From NCBI GenBank assembly GCA_934098745.1, contig CAKOPG010000001.1, positions 1-64,000 of the forward strand: a stretch of DNA of 64,000 nucleotides, in the 5' to 3' direction. A program made the translations under genes and the position numbers. The notes under the pieces were generated by a model. That model ran no database searches and was not told the DNA's origin. It worked only from the letters and a program-made list of their open reading frames with translations. The number at the start of each line of letters is the position of its first letter. The stretch's first letter is position 1. Source of the stretch: an uncultured Bacilli bacterium (lineage in GTDB: Bacteria > Bacillota_I > Bacilli_A > RF39 > UBA660). Of this stretch, positions 17,801-26,447 are shown piece after piece.

Positions 17801-20466
17801 GAACTGATTATGAGGTTGAAGATACGGTAATGAGTAGAGGTAATGGATACTACATCGGTTATGAATTAACGATAGATTCCGCTAAGGGAGAAATTAGATA
17901 TCCTAGTACTTCTGATAATGTTACATATAGTGATTATGGTGTATTTGAACATGTTATAGCAGATAAGGAAAATCCGAAAGTGCAGATGTATATTGCTAGA
18001 AGTACTAGTGATAGTATTACTTATAATTATACAATAAGTGATTATGATAAGGCACTATATAAAGAATATGGTAGTTATGCTTATTATTATCGTATTCTAG
18101 GAGGATCTGAGAATAAGATCACTCTGGGAGAAAATGAAGATGCACTTAAGGGAGAATTCACTATTTCTTCGTTATCTAAAAATACTTACTATGAACTATA
18201 TTATAAGAAAGCGGTTAATAAGACTTCAAATAAGGATGAAGATGTTAAACCTTATGTTGAAGGGGGAGAAAGATTATTTGAAGGATACTATGACGGAGAT
18301 AGTTTTAGATATGAAATAATTAATAATCCGTTATCAGATAATAAAGTAACTATTAAAGTATTAACAGATAAAGAATTATTAGATAGAACAACTTGGTATA
18401 AAGTAAAACTTAGTGATAGTTTGGGAAATACTTTAGATAGAGAATTTGGATTTTTAACGAAGTGTAGTGTCGACGATACAGAAAATAGATGTTATACGAT
18501 AGATTATGTAGAACTTAAAAATGCTGGAATGAAGTCTGATAAGAATAAGATTAATAATATTAAAGTAGAAATGGAAGCTTATTATGATAATGGTATTGTG
18601 GGGTATGATTATTGTAATGGAAATGATTATGTTATTATTCAGAACAATAGTACTAAAGAGAGTATTGGGGACTATTTAATTACGGCTTATAGTATGAAAA
18701 ATGGTAACAAAAATTTCTACTTAACTAAATGGAATACTGATAGCGATTTAGCTAGAGGATATTATACATGTAAAGTTAGAGGTAATTTTATTGATTATTA
18801 TAATGTTCCTTACGATGGAGAAGCATCTTTTAAGATTACTAGATTAACTAGTTTAGGAAATGATTCAAATTATGGTATTATTAATCCTAAAAAAATATCT
18901 ACTAAGAAGATGAGTACAGATAATGATAGTTTCTCTTTTAGTAGTATTACGCCAGCTATTAGAGTTAGTGATAATACGAAGATGTTAAATGGAGAAGTTA
19001 AAAATTTAACTTTATCAGGAATAGATTTGGATGATATTCAGGAAGAGAATGGAGAATATTATTTATATATCGAGACTTTTGGTTCTTTAGAGGATGCGCA
19101 AAGTGGCGATAATACAAAGATAGTTAGACCTACTTTGAAGGTAAAGATAGATAAAAGCAATCCATTAAATACTATTAGTGCCGAAATAGATAAATTAAGA
19201 AATGGTAAAACTTATTACTTTAATGTTTATGCTTATATGTATAAGGGTAATAAATATGTTTATACACAGTTATTCGATGATAAATATAAGGATAGTTATC
19301 AGGTAGAATCTTATAAATTAACACCTATTAGTGCTAGTGAGATATATTCTAAGAAGGAGTATAGTGTTATTAATAATCCAGATGCTTATGGTAGTAAAGA
19401 TTTTAAATTTATGATAACACTTAAGAATTATCCATATAATTTTGATATTACTTATGTATTTTGTCCAATAAATGTTAACTGTGATATTAATGGTGGCTAT
19501 ATATATAAAAAGACAATAGATAGTAGTAATGTTAAGAATATTAGTGAGGATATTACTAATATAACAGAGTATGATTTAGAATTTAATAAGAATTATGTAA
19601 TAAAGGCTTATGCAGTAATCGATGTATATAATGATAGTATGAATATTGAGAAGAATAATATTTTACTTAATAATTATGATGATTCGGTTAAGCTTATAGA
19701 ACTTGCTACACCATCTTTTGTGGTAACGAGAAAAGCTAAATATGAAGATGGAAAGTATTTAATTGATTTAAATATTAATGTCGTAGATAAGAATGAGACC
19801 TTAAAGAATGGTATTTATCATATTAAGCTTACTAATGCCGACGGAGAAGTAGTTGGTACGTTAGAACAGCTTGGGAATGATGGAACTTATGTGGTAGTTG
19901 GAAATTATGATAGTTATAATTTTGATGCTAGAGAAATAAATAAGAGTATTAGAATTACAGACTTAAATCCAAATGAAAGATATACATTACTTATATATGG
20001 AGAAGCATATGTCAATAATTATAGTGAAGTTATACCAAAAGAAGATAGAGAATTTAGTGTAAGTCGTGAGTATGTAATATATACGACAAATAATTATGGA
20101 GTTGCTTTTGGTAAAGATGTTGTAGCTAGTGTAGCTGAAAGTAGTGTAGCCCTTACTTTTATAGGTGGATCTAACTTTGATAAGGTAGAAGAGATAAACT
20201 ATACGATTAATCTTGTCGATGGAGTATCATCAGCAAATACTTATAGTGGAACAGATATTAAGGGTGAAGAAAATAAGAAGTTTGAGATATATGCTGGAAC
20301 GGATAACTATAGTTATGTGATAACTCCGGAAGGAATGAAAAATGAAAATGGAGCAGTATTTAATATTAAAGTACAATTTAAAGTAACGGCTCCGGATGAA
20401 CCTTTAGGATATGTTTTATTAGATGTATTTGAAGGTAAACAACAATATAGATTAGATGAAGAATAA
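14848..20466 (+). CDS. Giant single-pass surface protein with multiple Fn3-like domains
   Basis: The protein is 1872 aa. It has a short cytoplasmic tip, one membrane segment (residues 9-31) and about 1840 extracellular residues. Residues 32-245 form an N-terminal domain that appears related to those of the next two proteins. Residues 248-296 are a Gly/Asn/Asp/Gln-rich flexible linker. The remainder is a string of roughly 100-residue beta-sandwich modules resembling fibronectin type III, with repeated phrases such as LSPKTKYLLAVV, LSKNTYYELYY, LRNGKTYYFNVYAYM and LNPNERYTLLIYGEA that fit the Fn3 Tyr-corner strand. There is no LPXTG motif or second membrane segment. It is the first gene of a run of closely spaced genes ending with the F1-like ATPase set. 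I infer an adhesin or stalk moved or processed by that motor; this is untested. Confidence 0.75.
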   Translation: MKKLFNGKFLVIVASSIVMLILLIVGAFSLFNKDEDKFVKSGYIINPLSEKTERYFFDEDTGYHVNLSQMVEFTDVDKKDVTVLKDSFLHYTDGSLSFLKNGAILDLDSVKGDKAVVFYNITSKSIIDKTGDGYVISNQGNDIKINNFIGRINDDKYIVVGKLNAKIPGNTANIQGDYFEIVYTTNGVVNIENKDVKYQVAAEGTMIYVGDLVIDLGNKKITRLDEDVMSITAITIDGDENIEIIPKEDKEEDNKGDDGNGQGDGNQGNGGIDNPDNQGGDNQGDGSQDGNREPEVTDEMVVSLKDVSIGSTNIDVIFDIINKKDDEILRLHVVNVDSGRTVDNTIAVNDNELIRVNLLSPKTKYLLAVVSEKNGTKYFQKMFETNDFGVKLEKAYATDSSLGFKVSILENTDIKSAKLSLYKFNEETGKNEIVKIGYYDEASDTTIYKDRVISITDLEGNIEGVHEVLFDGLDSNSIYTAVLDQFSLESANFKDIYNLTLTTMTLKKTPSFNEMVALKDVGKGSFKLSLDNIVDDDSAITSYTYLIYEKNKTDKTAINPIVNTSAAPIEVRVGAGKNELKNDTNYFYKVIIEYFDNEKYIEYITSDSINFVMGSDPIVTVVPDNTKISYDRVGGTIYLTDNSCLVTLPDREGCAGTSSVLVEATEINNIGNTRVFPVACDFLVDGTEIKCDFSLDGLTAGTMYKISVKSSLNDREGIHELENSDTSKPNISTKTLSSFKAEWIDKGSSYKHVVNLALQLKGKSGTGTLTPEESAEALRKITLKIYPGNNIEDIYAMEPIGVKSFVNTEEFNLKENFYDNSYIITTEETFGLDIDTLKSLSSDGKLSEYYTIIVEAYYDDRATNRAIIDDDIHPYMISPELLKENVEDPTVRLEKITNKASGYMFENIQGDTVVGYIVHASFDRAGLVSNDLIPKDIKIYVYNENGQRVDFYIKDDSGNLVTVSNITSLLDESGFYDHEIYMTYGTDYEVEDTVMSRGNGYYIGYELTIDSAKGEIRYPSTSDNVTYSDYGVFEHVIADKENPKVQMYIARSTSDSITYNYTISDYDKALYKEYGSYAYYYRILGGSENKITLGENEDALKGEFTISSLSKNTYYELYYKKAVNKTSNKDEDVKPYVEGGERLFEGYYDGDSFRYEIINNPLSDNKVTIKVLTDKELLDRTTWYKVKLSDSLGNTLDREFGFLTKCSVDDTENRCYTIDYVELKNAGMKSDKNKINNIKVEMEAYYDNGIVGYDYCNGNDYVIIQNNSTKESIGDYLITAYSMKNGNKNFYLTKWNTDSDLARGYYTCKVRGNFIDYYNVPYDGEASFKITRLTSLGNDSNYGIINPKKISTKKMSTDNDSFSFSSITPAIRVSDNTKMLNGEVKNLTLSGIDLDDIQEENGEYYLYIETFGSLEDAQSGDNTKIVRPTLKVKIDKSNPLNTISAEIDKLRNGKTYYFNVYAYMYKGNKYVYTQLFDDKYKDSYQVESYKLTPISASEIYSKKEYSVINNPDAYGSKDFKFMITLKNYPYNFDITYVFCPINVNCDINGGYIYKKTIDSSNVKNISEDITNITEYDLEFNKNYVIKAYAVIDVYNDSMNIEKNNILLNNYDDSVKLIELATPSFVVTRKAKYEDGKYLIDLNINVVDKNETLKNGIYHIKLTNADGEVVGTLEQLGNDGTYVVVGNYDSYNFDAREINKSIRITDLNPNERYTLLIYGEAYVNNYSEVIPKEDREFSVSREYVIYTTNNYGVAFGKDVVASVAESSVALTFIGGSNFDKVEEINYTINLVDGVSSANTYSGTDIKGEENKKFEIYAGTDNYSYVITPEGMKNENGAVFNIKVQFKVTAPDEPLGYVLLDVFEGKQQYRLDEE

Positions 20467-20482
20467 TTTATGGAGGTAGATT

Positions 20483-21949
20483 ATGAAGAGAAAATATGAT
20501 GATAGGAATAAGAGAAATTTTGTAATAATTATGGTTTTATCTTTACTGGTTATTGGTATTTTCTCTTTATTCATCTATAAATATAATAAAGCTTCGAAAA
20601 TATTTTATGTTTTATCAGCGGAGACAGCAGTACAAGATATTAATAGAGATTATTTCTTAATAGATGAAGATGCTACGTTGAAGATACGTTGGAATGATAA
20701 TTATTATTTAATGTATAAAGATAATAAGATAGATTTAGGTAAGAAGATAATTACTTATAATACCGTTACAGGTCAGATGAAAATATATGGTAATGTATAT
20801 AGTATTTTAGAAGATGGAAAAGTAGAAAATACTAAGGGTGAAACAATTGTAGAGAATGTAACGGATACGAAGTTTTATAAATTAGCGGATCGTGAATATT
20901 TACTTGTCGATAGAACGATAGTTAGTGAGGATAGAAGTATTGAGGCTAGTAATTATTTATTAGTAGAGTTAGATAAGATGGGAAATGCTAAATTATCTAA
21001 TAATAAATTAAATTTAAAGACAATTAGTCCTACGGTATTAGTAACTTCTAAGTATAAATTTGATATTGCTAATGAGATACTTAGTTATGGTAATCTTGAA
21101 ATTGATTTGAAGAAGATTATTGGGACAAGTAATCAGTATAAGCCTGATGATAAAAAGGATAATGATAAAGATAATGATGAGGTAATAGATAATAATCAAC
21201 CTAATCAAGGACAAGGTAATGGTAGTGGAAATGGCAATGGTCAGGGACAAGGAAATAATAATCAAGTTATTAATAAGAATGATGATAAGAATTATGAAGA
21301 TATGCCAATAGAAGAGATTATTAGTAAGACTAAGATGACGTCGGTAGTTAGAGTATTTGAAGGACTTACACAGATAGATTTTGATTATGTTATATATGAT
21401 CCATATAATGAGTATAAAGCGGTTTATGTGGAAGTTACTAGGGATAATAGAATAGAAAAGATAGAACTTAATAAGAATGAAACACATTTAGTAGTAGCTT
21501 CATTAAATCCAGATAGTACATATCGTTTTAAATTTGTTTATACTACTATGATAAATGATGAAGAGGTTAATAATACTTTTGATGAGATGACTCTTAAGAC
21601 TAAGTTACCTAATTATTCAATTGGGGTGCAGAAGATTAGTAAAGTTAATAATACTTTGAGTTATAAGGTTACGTTGGATGAAAATTATTTAGTAGATAAG
21701 GTATTAGTTAATATGTCATTTAGTTATAATTATGTAGATCCAGATACGATGGAAGTTAGTAAGAAGAATGTATCGGTTAATCAGTATGTAGATGTTAGTA
21801 AGGGAAGTAAATTTGTAATAGGAACTTTTGATATTAAAGATTATGATATTGATAAAGATACTTTAATTAGACTAAATATTGATAGTGTTAGTACAAATGG
21901 AATAAATCTTAAGATAGATAAAGCTTATACTTTTAGATTTGGGAGGTAG
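20483..21949 (+). CDS. Single-pass surface protein, shorter relative of the giant protein
   Basis: The protein is 488 aa with the same plan as the 1872-aa protein before it. A basic cytoplasmic tip is followed by one membrane segment (residues 14-32), an extracellular domain to about residue 215, a Gly/Asn/Gln-rich linker (about 216-265) and two Fn3-like modules (LNPDSTYRFKFVYT is one Tyr-corner phrase). GGAGG lies 8 bases before the ATG and the gene starts 16 bases after its neighbour. The next gene follows after 2 bases. The shared architecture suggests that the two proteins form one surface complex. No enzyme motif is visible. Confidence 0.7.
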   Translation: MKRKYDDRNKRNFVIIMVLSLLVIGIFSLFIYKYNKASKIFYVLSAETAVQDINRDYFLIDEDATLKIRWNDNYYLMYKDNKIDLGKKIITYNTVTGQMKIYGNVYSILEDGKVENTKGETIVENVTDTKFYKLADREYLLVDRTIVSEDRSIEASNYLLVELDKMGNAKLSNNKLNLKTISPTVLVTSKYKFDIANEILSYGNLEIDLKKIIGTSNQYKPDDKKDNDKDNDEVIDNNQPNQGQGNGSGNGNGQGQGNNNQVINKNDDKNYEDMPIEEIISKTKMTSVVRVFEGLTQIDFDYVIYDPYNEYKAVYVEVTRDNRIEKIELNKNETHLVVASLNPDSTYRFKFVYTTMINDEEVNNTFDEMTLKTKLPNYSIGVQKISKVNNTLSYKVTLDENYLVDKVLVNMSFSYNYVDPDTMEVSKKNVSVNQYVDVSKGSKFVIGTFDIKDYDIDKDTLIRLNIDSVSTNGINLKIDKAYTFRFGR

Positions 21950-21951
21950 TT

Positions 21952-22677
21952 ATGAAGAAGATAATTGATTTTATAAAGAAGAAATATAAAATATTAATTC
22001 CAATAATGGTAGTTATAGTTCTTCTTGTTACAGTATATTTTCTATATCGAGAGTATAAGTATGATAATTATAGAAATAAGGTAGAAGAAACGGTTTATCA
22101 ATATTTTGGTGGTAATAGGATTGATTATACGGCTATAGTTACTTATAATTTAAAGGATAATATTATAGATGTATCTGCTAAAGATAAGAAGATTCAGTAT
22201 GATGGAACACCAATATATTATAAAGATTTGAATAAGGTGCTATTTCCTAAGGAAATGAGTATTGTTTTTCCGACGAGAGATGGTTATCAATACAGGTTAT
22301 ATAAATATACGGTATATGAAAAAGATGGAGAGACTAATAATATTTATGTTAATGCTAAGGCCAATAGTTATAGTTATTTCTTCTTATATGATGGGGAAGG
22401 AGTATATTTCTTTCCTGATGAAGTAGAACTTAGTATTGGTTCTAAAAAGATTAATCTTAGTCCCATGTCTTATGTAAGTACGGATGGAGGATATACACTT
22501 ATTTATTATGATCATGATAAAGATGTTTCTTCAGTAATAGATTTGGGTAAGGAAACAGTGATGGTTAAAAATGATGATATGGAGATAAATATTCTGGAAA
22601 ATTATTTTTTACATTTTGGAAAAAAAGTATTATTATTTAAGCCTTATAATTTGGATTCGATAGAGAAAATGAATTGA
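21952..22677 (+). CDS. Single-pass surface protein, third member of the set
   Basis: The protein is 241 aa: a Lys-rich tip, one membrane segment (residues 15-32) and an extracellular domain only, without linker or Fn3 modules. Its late part (ELSIGSKKINL, SSVIDLGKETVMVKN) has a rhythm close to the N-terminal domains of the two preceding proteins, for example GDLVIDLGNKKI in the giant one, so I suspect a common domain. GGGAGG precedes the ATG. Its stop codon overlaps the -35 box of the promoter for the c-like gene. It is probably the minimal, motor-proximal member of the surface set. Function unknown. Confidence 0.65.
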   Translation: MKKIIDFIKKKYKILIPIMVVIVLLVTVYFLYREYKYDNYRNKVEETVYQYFGGNRIDYTAIVTYNLKDNIIDVSAKDKKIQYDGTPIYYKDLNKVLFPKEMSIVFPTRDGYQYRLYKYTVYEKDGETNNIYVNAKANSYSYFFLYDGEGVYFFPDEVELSIGSKKINLSPMSYVSTDGGYTLIYYDHDKDVSSVIDLGKETVMVKNDDMEINILENYFLHFGKKVLLFKPYNLDSIEKMN

Positions 22678-22703
22678 CAAATATAGAATTGTTTTGATAT
22701 AAT
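22674..22703 (+). promoter_or_regulatory. Promoter of the F1-like ATPase genes
   Basis: TTGACA (22674-22679), 18-bp spacer and TATAAT (22698-22703). It overlaps the stop of the upstream gene and shares the stretch TTGATATAATT with the operon's first promoter. Confidence 0.8.
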
Positions 22704-22741
22704 TAAGTGAGAATAGGAAAATATAGATAAGGAGTGTTTAT

Positions 22742-22990
22742 ATGGAAGTTATATTATCAAATACGGCTCTTGCCATAGGAATTATGATTGGTCTTTGCTT
22801 TTTAGGTGTTGGTATCGGGGTAGGAATACTTGGAGGCAGAGTAGCTGAAGCAATTGGAAGAAATCCGGAAACAAAGAATGATGTTGTACATTCAGTAATG
22901 ACAATACTGATAATTACAGCAGTATTTTTGTTGTTCTTATTTGCATTTTGTTTCTTATTATTATTCTTTAATCCACTAGTTACATATTAA
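22742..22990 (+). CDS. F-type ATPase subunit c-like proteolipid lacking the ion-binding carboxylate
   Basis: The protein is 82 aa, a two-helix hairpin. Helix 1 has the glycine pattern GVGIGVGILGG, the polar loop reads RNPE (canonical RQPE), and helix 2 is very hydrophobic. In active c subunits an essential Glu or Asp lies 17 residues after the loop glutamate. Here the loop Glu is residue 43 and position 60 is Ala. No other acidic residue lies in either helix, so proton or sodium binding of the normal kind is impossible. It can still form a ring that anchors a rotor. GGAG precedes the ATG; the next gene starts one base after the stop. The c-like identity is firm; loss of ion transport is inferred. 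Confidence 0.9.
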   Translation: MEVILSNTALAIGIMIGLCFLGVGIGVGILGGRVAEAIGRNPETKNDVVHSVMTILIITAVFLLFLFAFCFLLLFFNPLVTY

Positions 22991-22991
22991 T

Positions 22992-23759
22992 ATGGCTATA
23001 TTGTTTTTAATTGTTGGTTTGATTATTGCCTTTCTTGTATTTTTAATGTTTATGATTCTTAAAAAGACGGTAAAGATTGTCAATTCTCAAACTAAATCAT
23101 ATTTTGTTAATAAACTACAGGGATATGACGATTTAATTACTGATAAAGAGAATAAGCTACAAGAGATTGATGAATTAATTAAGAATAAAGAAAAGGGAAT
23201 AAAAGAAGAAGATAATAAAAACAGGGAAAATGTTGGGTATGCATTTGATACGAATGTAATAAATTTATTTAATGCAACGCAATATCAAGATAAGAATATA
23301 TATCAGATTAATAAAAAAATTGATGAGAATTTTGTAGTAAATTATGAAGAACTGGTAAAAGATTTTTTGGTGTTATGTGATGATTCAAAAGATTATGATT
23401 TTTGTCTTAATTTAAGGGGTAAGTTTAGTAGTGATGTAATCTACAATCTTAAGAGTAAACCTTTTGGAGAGTATGAGGAAGAACTTAAGAAGATGTTAGA
23501 TAAAAAAGAATATAAGGTGTATGAAACTTTTAAACTTATTGTTAATGAACCTAATATTGAAAATTTTATTGATTATTTAGATCAACTGGTTAATTTGAAT
23601 AATCCATATATAAAGATACTTACAGGTAATAAGAATGAAAATTATGATCATCTAAGTAAATATATTGAAACGGTATTTAGTGATAGAATATATAGAGGTA
23701 TTAAGATTATATATCGTAATAAAGTATATGACTTTAGTTTAAGTGAAAGGAATGTATAA
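22992..23759 (+). CDS. Peripheral-stalk protein, F-type b-delta-like fusion
   Basis: The protein is 255 aa. It has one N-terminal membrane segment (residues 2-24), a charged coiled coil (about 35-80) as in subunit b, a helical middle, and an end reading RGIKIIYRNKVYDFSL. That end resembles the closing strand of subunit delta (GGIxIRIGDKVxDGS). Together with its place between the c-like and alpha-like genes, this points to a fused b-delta peripheral stalk that would hold the F1-like head to the membrane. No Shine-Dalgarno site is evident; translation is probably coupled to the c-like gene one base upstream. Sequence similarity is weak, so structure prediction would be decisive. Confidence 0.65.
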   Translation: MAILFLIVGLIIAFLVFLMFMILKKTVKIVNSQTKSYFVNKLQGYDDLITDKENKLQEIDELIKNKEKGIKEEDNKNRENVGYAFDTNVINLFNATQYQDKNIYQINKKIDENFVVNYEELVKDFLVLCDDSKDYDFCLNLRGKFSSDVIYNLKSKPFGEYEEELKKMLDKKEYKVYETFKLIVNEPNIENFIDYLDQLVNLNNPYIKILTGNKNENYDHLSKYIETVFSDRIYRGIKIIYRNKVYDFSLSERNV

Positions 23760-23761
23760 TT

Positions 23762-25084
23762 ATGGATGATATTTTAACGAGTAATTTGAATGAAACAGTT
23801 GATAGTATTAAGAATAATGAAAATATTTATAATACAGGTCATGTTATTAAAGTAAATGATTATAATGTTGAAGTAACTGGTTTAAATGAAGTATCTTTTT
23901 ATGAAGAGGTCAATATTGGGGATAAGGCATCAGGGTATGTTTTTGGAATATATGCTGATAGAGTTATTGTAGCTTTAGTTAAAGTAGATGAAGAAATTAA
24001 ACCAGGTGATATGGTATATGCACTAAAAAAAGAGTTTAAATGTTTATTTAGTTTAGATTCAGTGGGTAAGGTTATCGATATATTCGGAAATGATTTAATA
24101 GCTAATAAGAAGTTTGAAAATTTAGTAGAAATGAGAGTTGAAAATGACCCATTACCACTTATGGATAGAGGTCTTGTTAAAAGAGAAATGTTAACAGGAA
24201 TTGCAGGTATTGATTTATTATATCCGATTGGTAAGGGACAAAGACAGTTAATTATTGGCGATAAAAAAACCGGTAAGACACAGATTTGTTTGGATACGAT
24301 AGTTAATCAAAAAGATAAGAATGTTTTATGTATATATGTAGCTATAGGTAAAACTAAGAAGGAAGTAAAGGATATCTATTATGAACTTACTAAAAGAGGA
24401 GCAGCATCATATACGATAATTATTGCATCATTTAATGATGAACTTCCTACGAGAACTTATTTAACGCCTTATGTAGCTTTATCTATTGCAGAATCTTTTA
24501 TGTTACAGTCATATGATGTTTTGGTATGTTTAGATGATTTGAAGAAACATGCCGATATATATAGACAGATAAGTCTTGCTAGTAAGAAAACTCCGGGACG
24601 TGATGCTTATCCATCTGATATTTTTTATACACATAGTAGATTGTTAGAAAAAGGATGTCAGCATAAAAATGGTGGTTCTATTACGGTGCTTCCGGTAGTA
24701 GAAACTAAAGCAGGAGATATTACAGATTATATATCTACGAATATTATTTCTATATGTGATGGACAGATAGTGTTATCGGCAAAGAATTTTGCTAAAGGTG
24801 AAAAACCGGCAATTGATTATGGACTTTCAGTAAGTAGACTTGGTGGTAATGTTCAAGATAATATAATGAAGAAGGTTGGTAGTAAGGTTAGAATAGATTT
24901 ACTAGCATACTTAGATGTTAGACAAATATATGAACTTGCTAATATTGATGAAATGAGTGAAGAATTACAAAAGAGATTACGCGATGGAAAGAGAATTCTT
25001 GATAATTTGCGACAATATAAATTTAGTCCAAAAACGAAACAAGAAATGATAGATAGTTATAAATTTTTAGAAGAAAATAAATAA
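23762..25084 (+). CDS. F1-ATPase alpha-like subunit
   Basis: The protein is 440 aa, shorter than the usual ~500. It keeps the alpha-type P-loop GDKKTGKT (residues 166-173; canonical GDRQTGKT), the LYPIGKGQRQLIIG approach to it, the DDLKKHADIYRQISL segment, and the arginine finger in LSVSRLGG (Arg359), which reaches into the catalytic site of a neighbouring beta subunit. The position that is catalytic Glu in beta lies in AIGKTKK here, so this subunit is non-catalytic as in normal F1. It follows the stalk gene by 2 bases. It differs from housekeeping AtpA in length and in many otherwise conserved positions, so it belongs to a divergent F1-like set. Confidence 0.93.
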   Translation: MDDILTSNLNETVDSIKNNENIYNTGHVIKVNDYNVEVTGLNEVSFYEEVNIGDKASGYVFGIYADRVIVALVKVDEEIKPGDMVYALKKEFKCLFSLDSVGKVIDIFGNDLIANKKFENLVEMRVENDPLPLMDRGLVKREMLTGIAGIDLLYPIGKGQRQLIIGDKKTGKTQICLDTIVNQKDKNVLCIYVAIGKTKKEVKDIYYELTKRGAASYTIIIASFNDELPTRTYLTPYVALSIAESFMLQSYDVLVCLDDLKKHADIYRQISLASKKTPGRDAYPSDIFYTHSRLLEKGCQHKNGGSITVLPVVETKAGDITDYISTNIISICDGQIVLSAKNFAKGEKPAIDYGLSVSRLGGNVQDNIMKKVGSKVRIDLLAYLDVRQIYELANIDEMSEELQKRLRDGKRILDNLRQYKFSPKTKQEMIDSYKFLEENK

Positions 25085-25097
25085 GGAGTTGGGTGCA

Positions 25098-26447
25098 ATG
25101 GTAGTTGGAAAGATTATTTCAATTTTTGATATTAGTATTGAAGTAGTTCTTAGTGATAGTAGTGTAAAAATTGGAGATATATTGGCGGTAGCTGATGATA
25201 ATAGATACCAATTTGAGGTAGTTACAATTAATAATATTAGTGCTACATGTATTAGTTTGCATTCAACTAGAGGACTTAAGAAAGGTGTTAAGGTAATTAA
25301 ACTTAGTGAGGGTATTTTATTTGAATATTCTGATAAGATATTGGGAAGAGTATTCGATTCATATGGAGTACCTATTGATAGTAAAGCCCTTGATAGTGTT
25401 AAAAAGAGAAATACAAATCATGATACCGTAAGTTTAAAAGATGTCGATGTAGAAGCACCAATATTATGGACGGGTATTAAAGTAATAGATTTCTTTGCTC
25501 CACTTCAAAAAGGCTTTAGAATGGGACTGTTAGGTGGTGCTGGTGTTGGTAAAACAGTTTTAATTAAAGAGCTTATTCATAATGTTTATTCATCAATTAA
25601 CGCTAATGCTGTTTTTGTTGGAGCTGGTGAACGTAGTCGTGAAGGTAAAGAACTATATGAAGATATGAAAGAGTCTAATTTGCTTGATAAAATTGGAATG
25701 GTTTTTGGAGCGATGGGAGATAATCCGGTATCGAGAAGTAAGTCTGTTTATGCTGGACTTACAATGGCAGAATATTTAAGAGATGAAAAACAACAGGATG
25801 TACTATTATTTATAGATAATATATATCGTTTTATTCAAGCTAGATCAGAAATAGCTACCGAACTTAAAGAATTATTAATTGAAAATGGATATCCAGCTGA
25901 TATGGCGAGTGATATTAGTAAGATAGAAGAGAGAATTAGTTCTACGGATAAGGGTTCTATTACGTCTTTTCAGGCTATATATATTCCGGCAGATGATTAT
26001 AATGATGAAGCGGTACAAACAATTACTTCTTATATGGATGGACAAATAGTACTTGATAGAAAAGTAGCAGAACTTGGGTTATATCCGGCAATTGATGTTT
26101 TTAAATCTACTTCTAAATTAGTAGATGTTGAAAAAATAGGAGAGAGACATTTCAAATTAATTGAAGAAGTTCTTAGATATTTAACTAGATATAAGGAACT
26201 AGAAGAAATTATTGCTATTTTAGGTATAGAAGAACTTAGTGAAGAAGATAAGAATATATTCTATAGATCGAGAAAATTAAGATATTATTTTTCACAACCA
26301 ATGTTTGTAGCAGAACCATTTACCAATATTCCGGGACAATTTGTTAAAATTGAAGACATTTTAAATGATGTTGAAAATATTTTAATTGGTACTTATGATG
26401 GGGTAGATGAGAGTAAGTTCTTATTTATAGGTAAGTATAATGGATAA
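25098..26447 (+). CDS. F1-ATPase beta-like catalytic subunit
   Basis: The protein is 449 aa from the ATG at 25098, which has AAGGAG 9 bases upstream; the TTG at 25089 touches that site. It keeps the catalytic features: P-loop GGAGVGKT (146-153), catalytic Glu178 in GAGERSREG, Walker B LLFIDNIYRF, ITSFQAIYIPADD, and the lever motif EELSEED (378-384; canonical DELSEED), then SQPMFVAEPFT. ATP hydrolysis with torque transfer to a gamma subunit is therefore expected. The segment normally reading MPSAVGYQPTL is altered to LLIENGYPADM. It lies 13 bases after alpha and overlaps the epsilon-like gene by 8 bases. Confidence 0.95.
   Translation: MVVGKIISIFDISIEVVLSDSSVKIGDILAVADDNRYQFEVVTINNISATCISLHSTRGLKKGVKVIKLSEGILFEYSDKILGRVFDSYGVPIDSKALDSVKKRNTNHDTVSLKDVDVEAPILWTGIKVIDFFAPLQKGFRMGLLGGAGVGKTVLIKELIHNVYSSINANAVFVGAGERSREGKELYEDMKESNLLDKIGMVFGAMGDNPVSRSKSVYAGLTMAEYLRDEKQQDVLLFIDNIYRFIQARSEIATELKELLIENGYPADMASDISKIEERISSTDKGSITSFQAIYIPADDYNDEAVQTITSYMDGQIVLDRKVAELGLYPAIDVFKSTSKLVDVEKIGERHFKLIEEVLRYLTRYKELEEIIAILGIEELSEEDKNIFYRSRKLRYYFSQPMFVAEPFTNIPGQFVKIEDILNDVENILIGTYDGVDESKFLFIGKYNG

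Noticed and set aside
21038..21487. 149-aa minus-strand ORF rich in Ile/Leu inside the 488-aa surface gene
   Set aside because: It is a shadow frame: Asp/Asn-rich coding on the plus strand reads as Ile/Leu on the other. No ribosome site and no motif.
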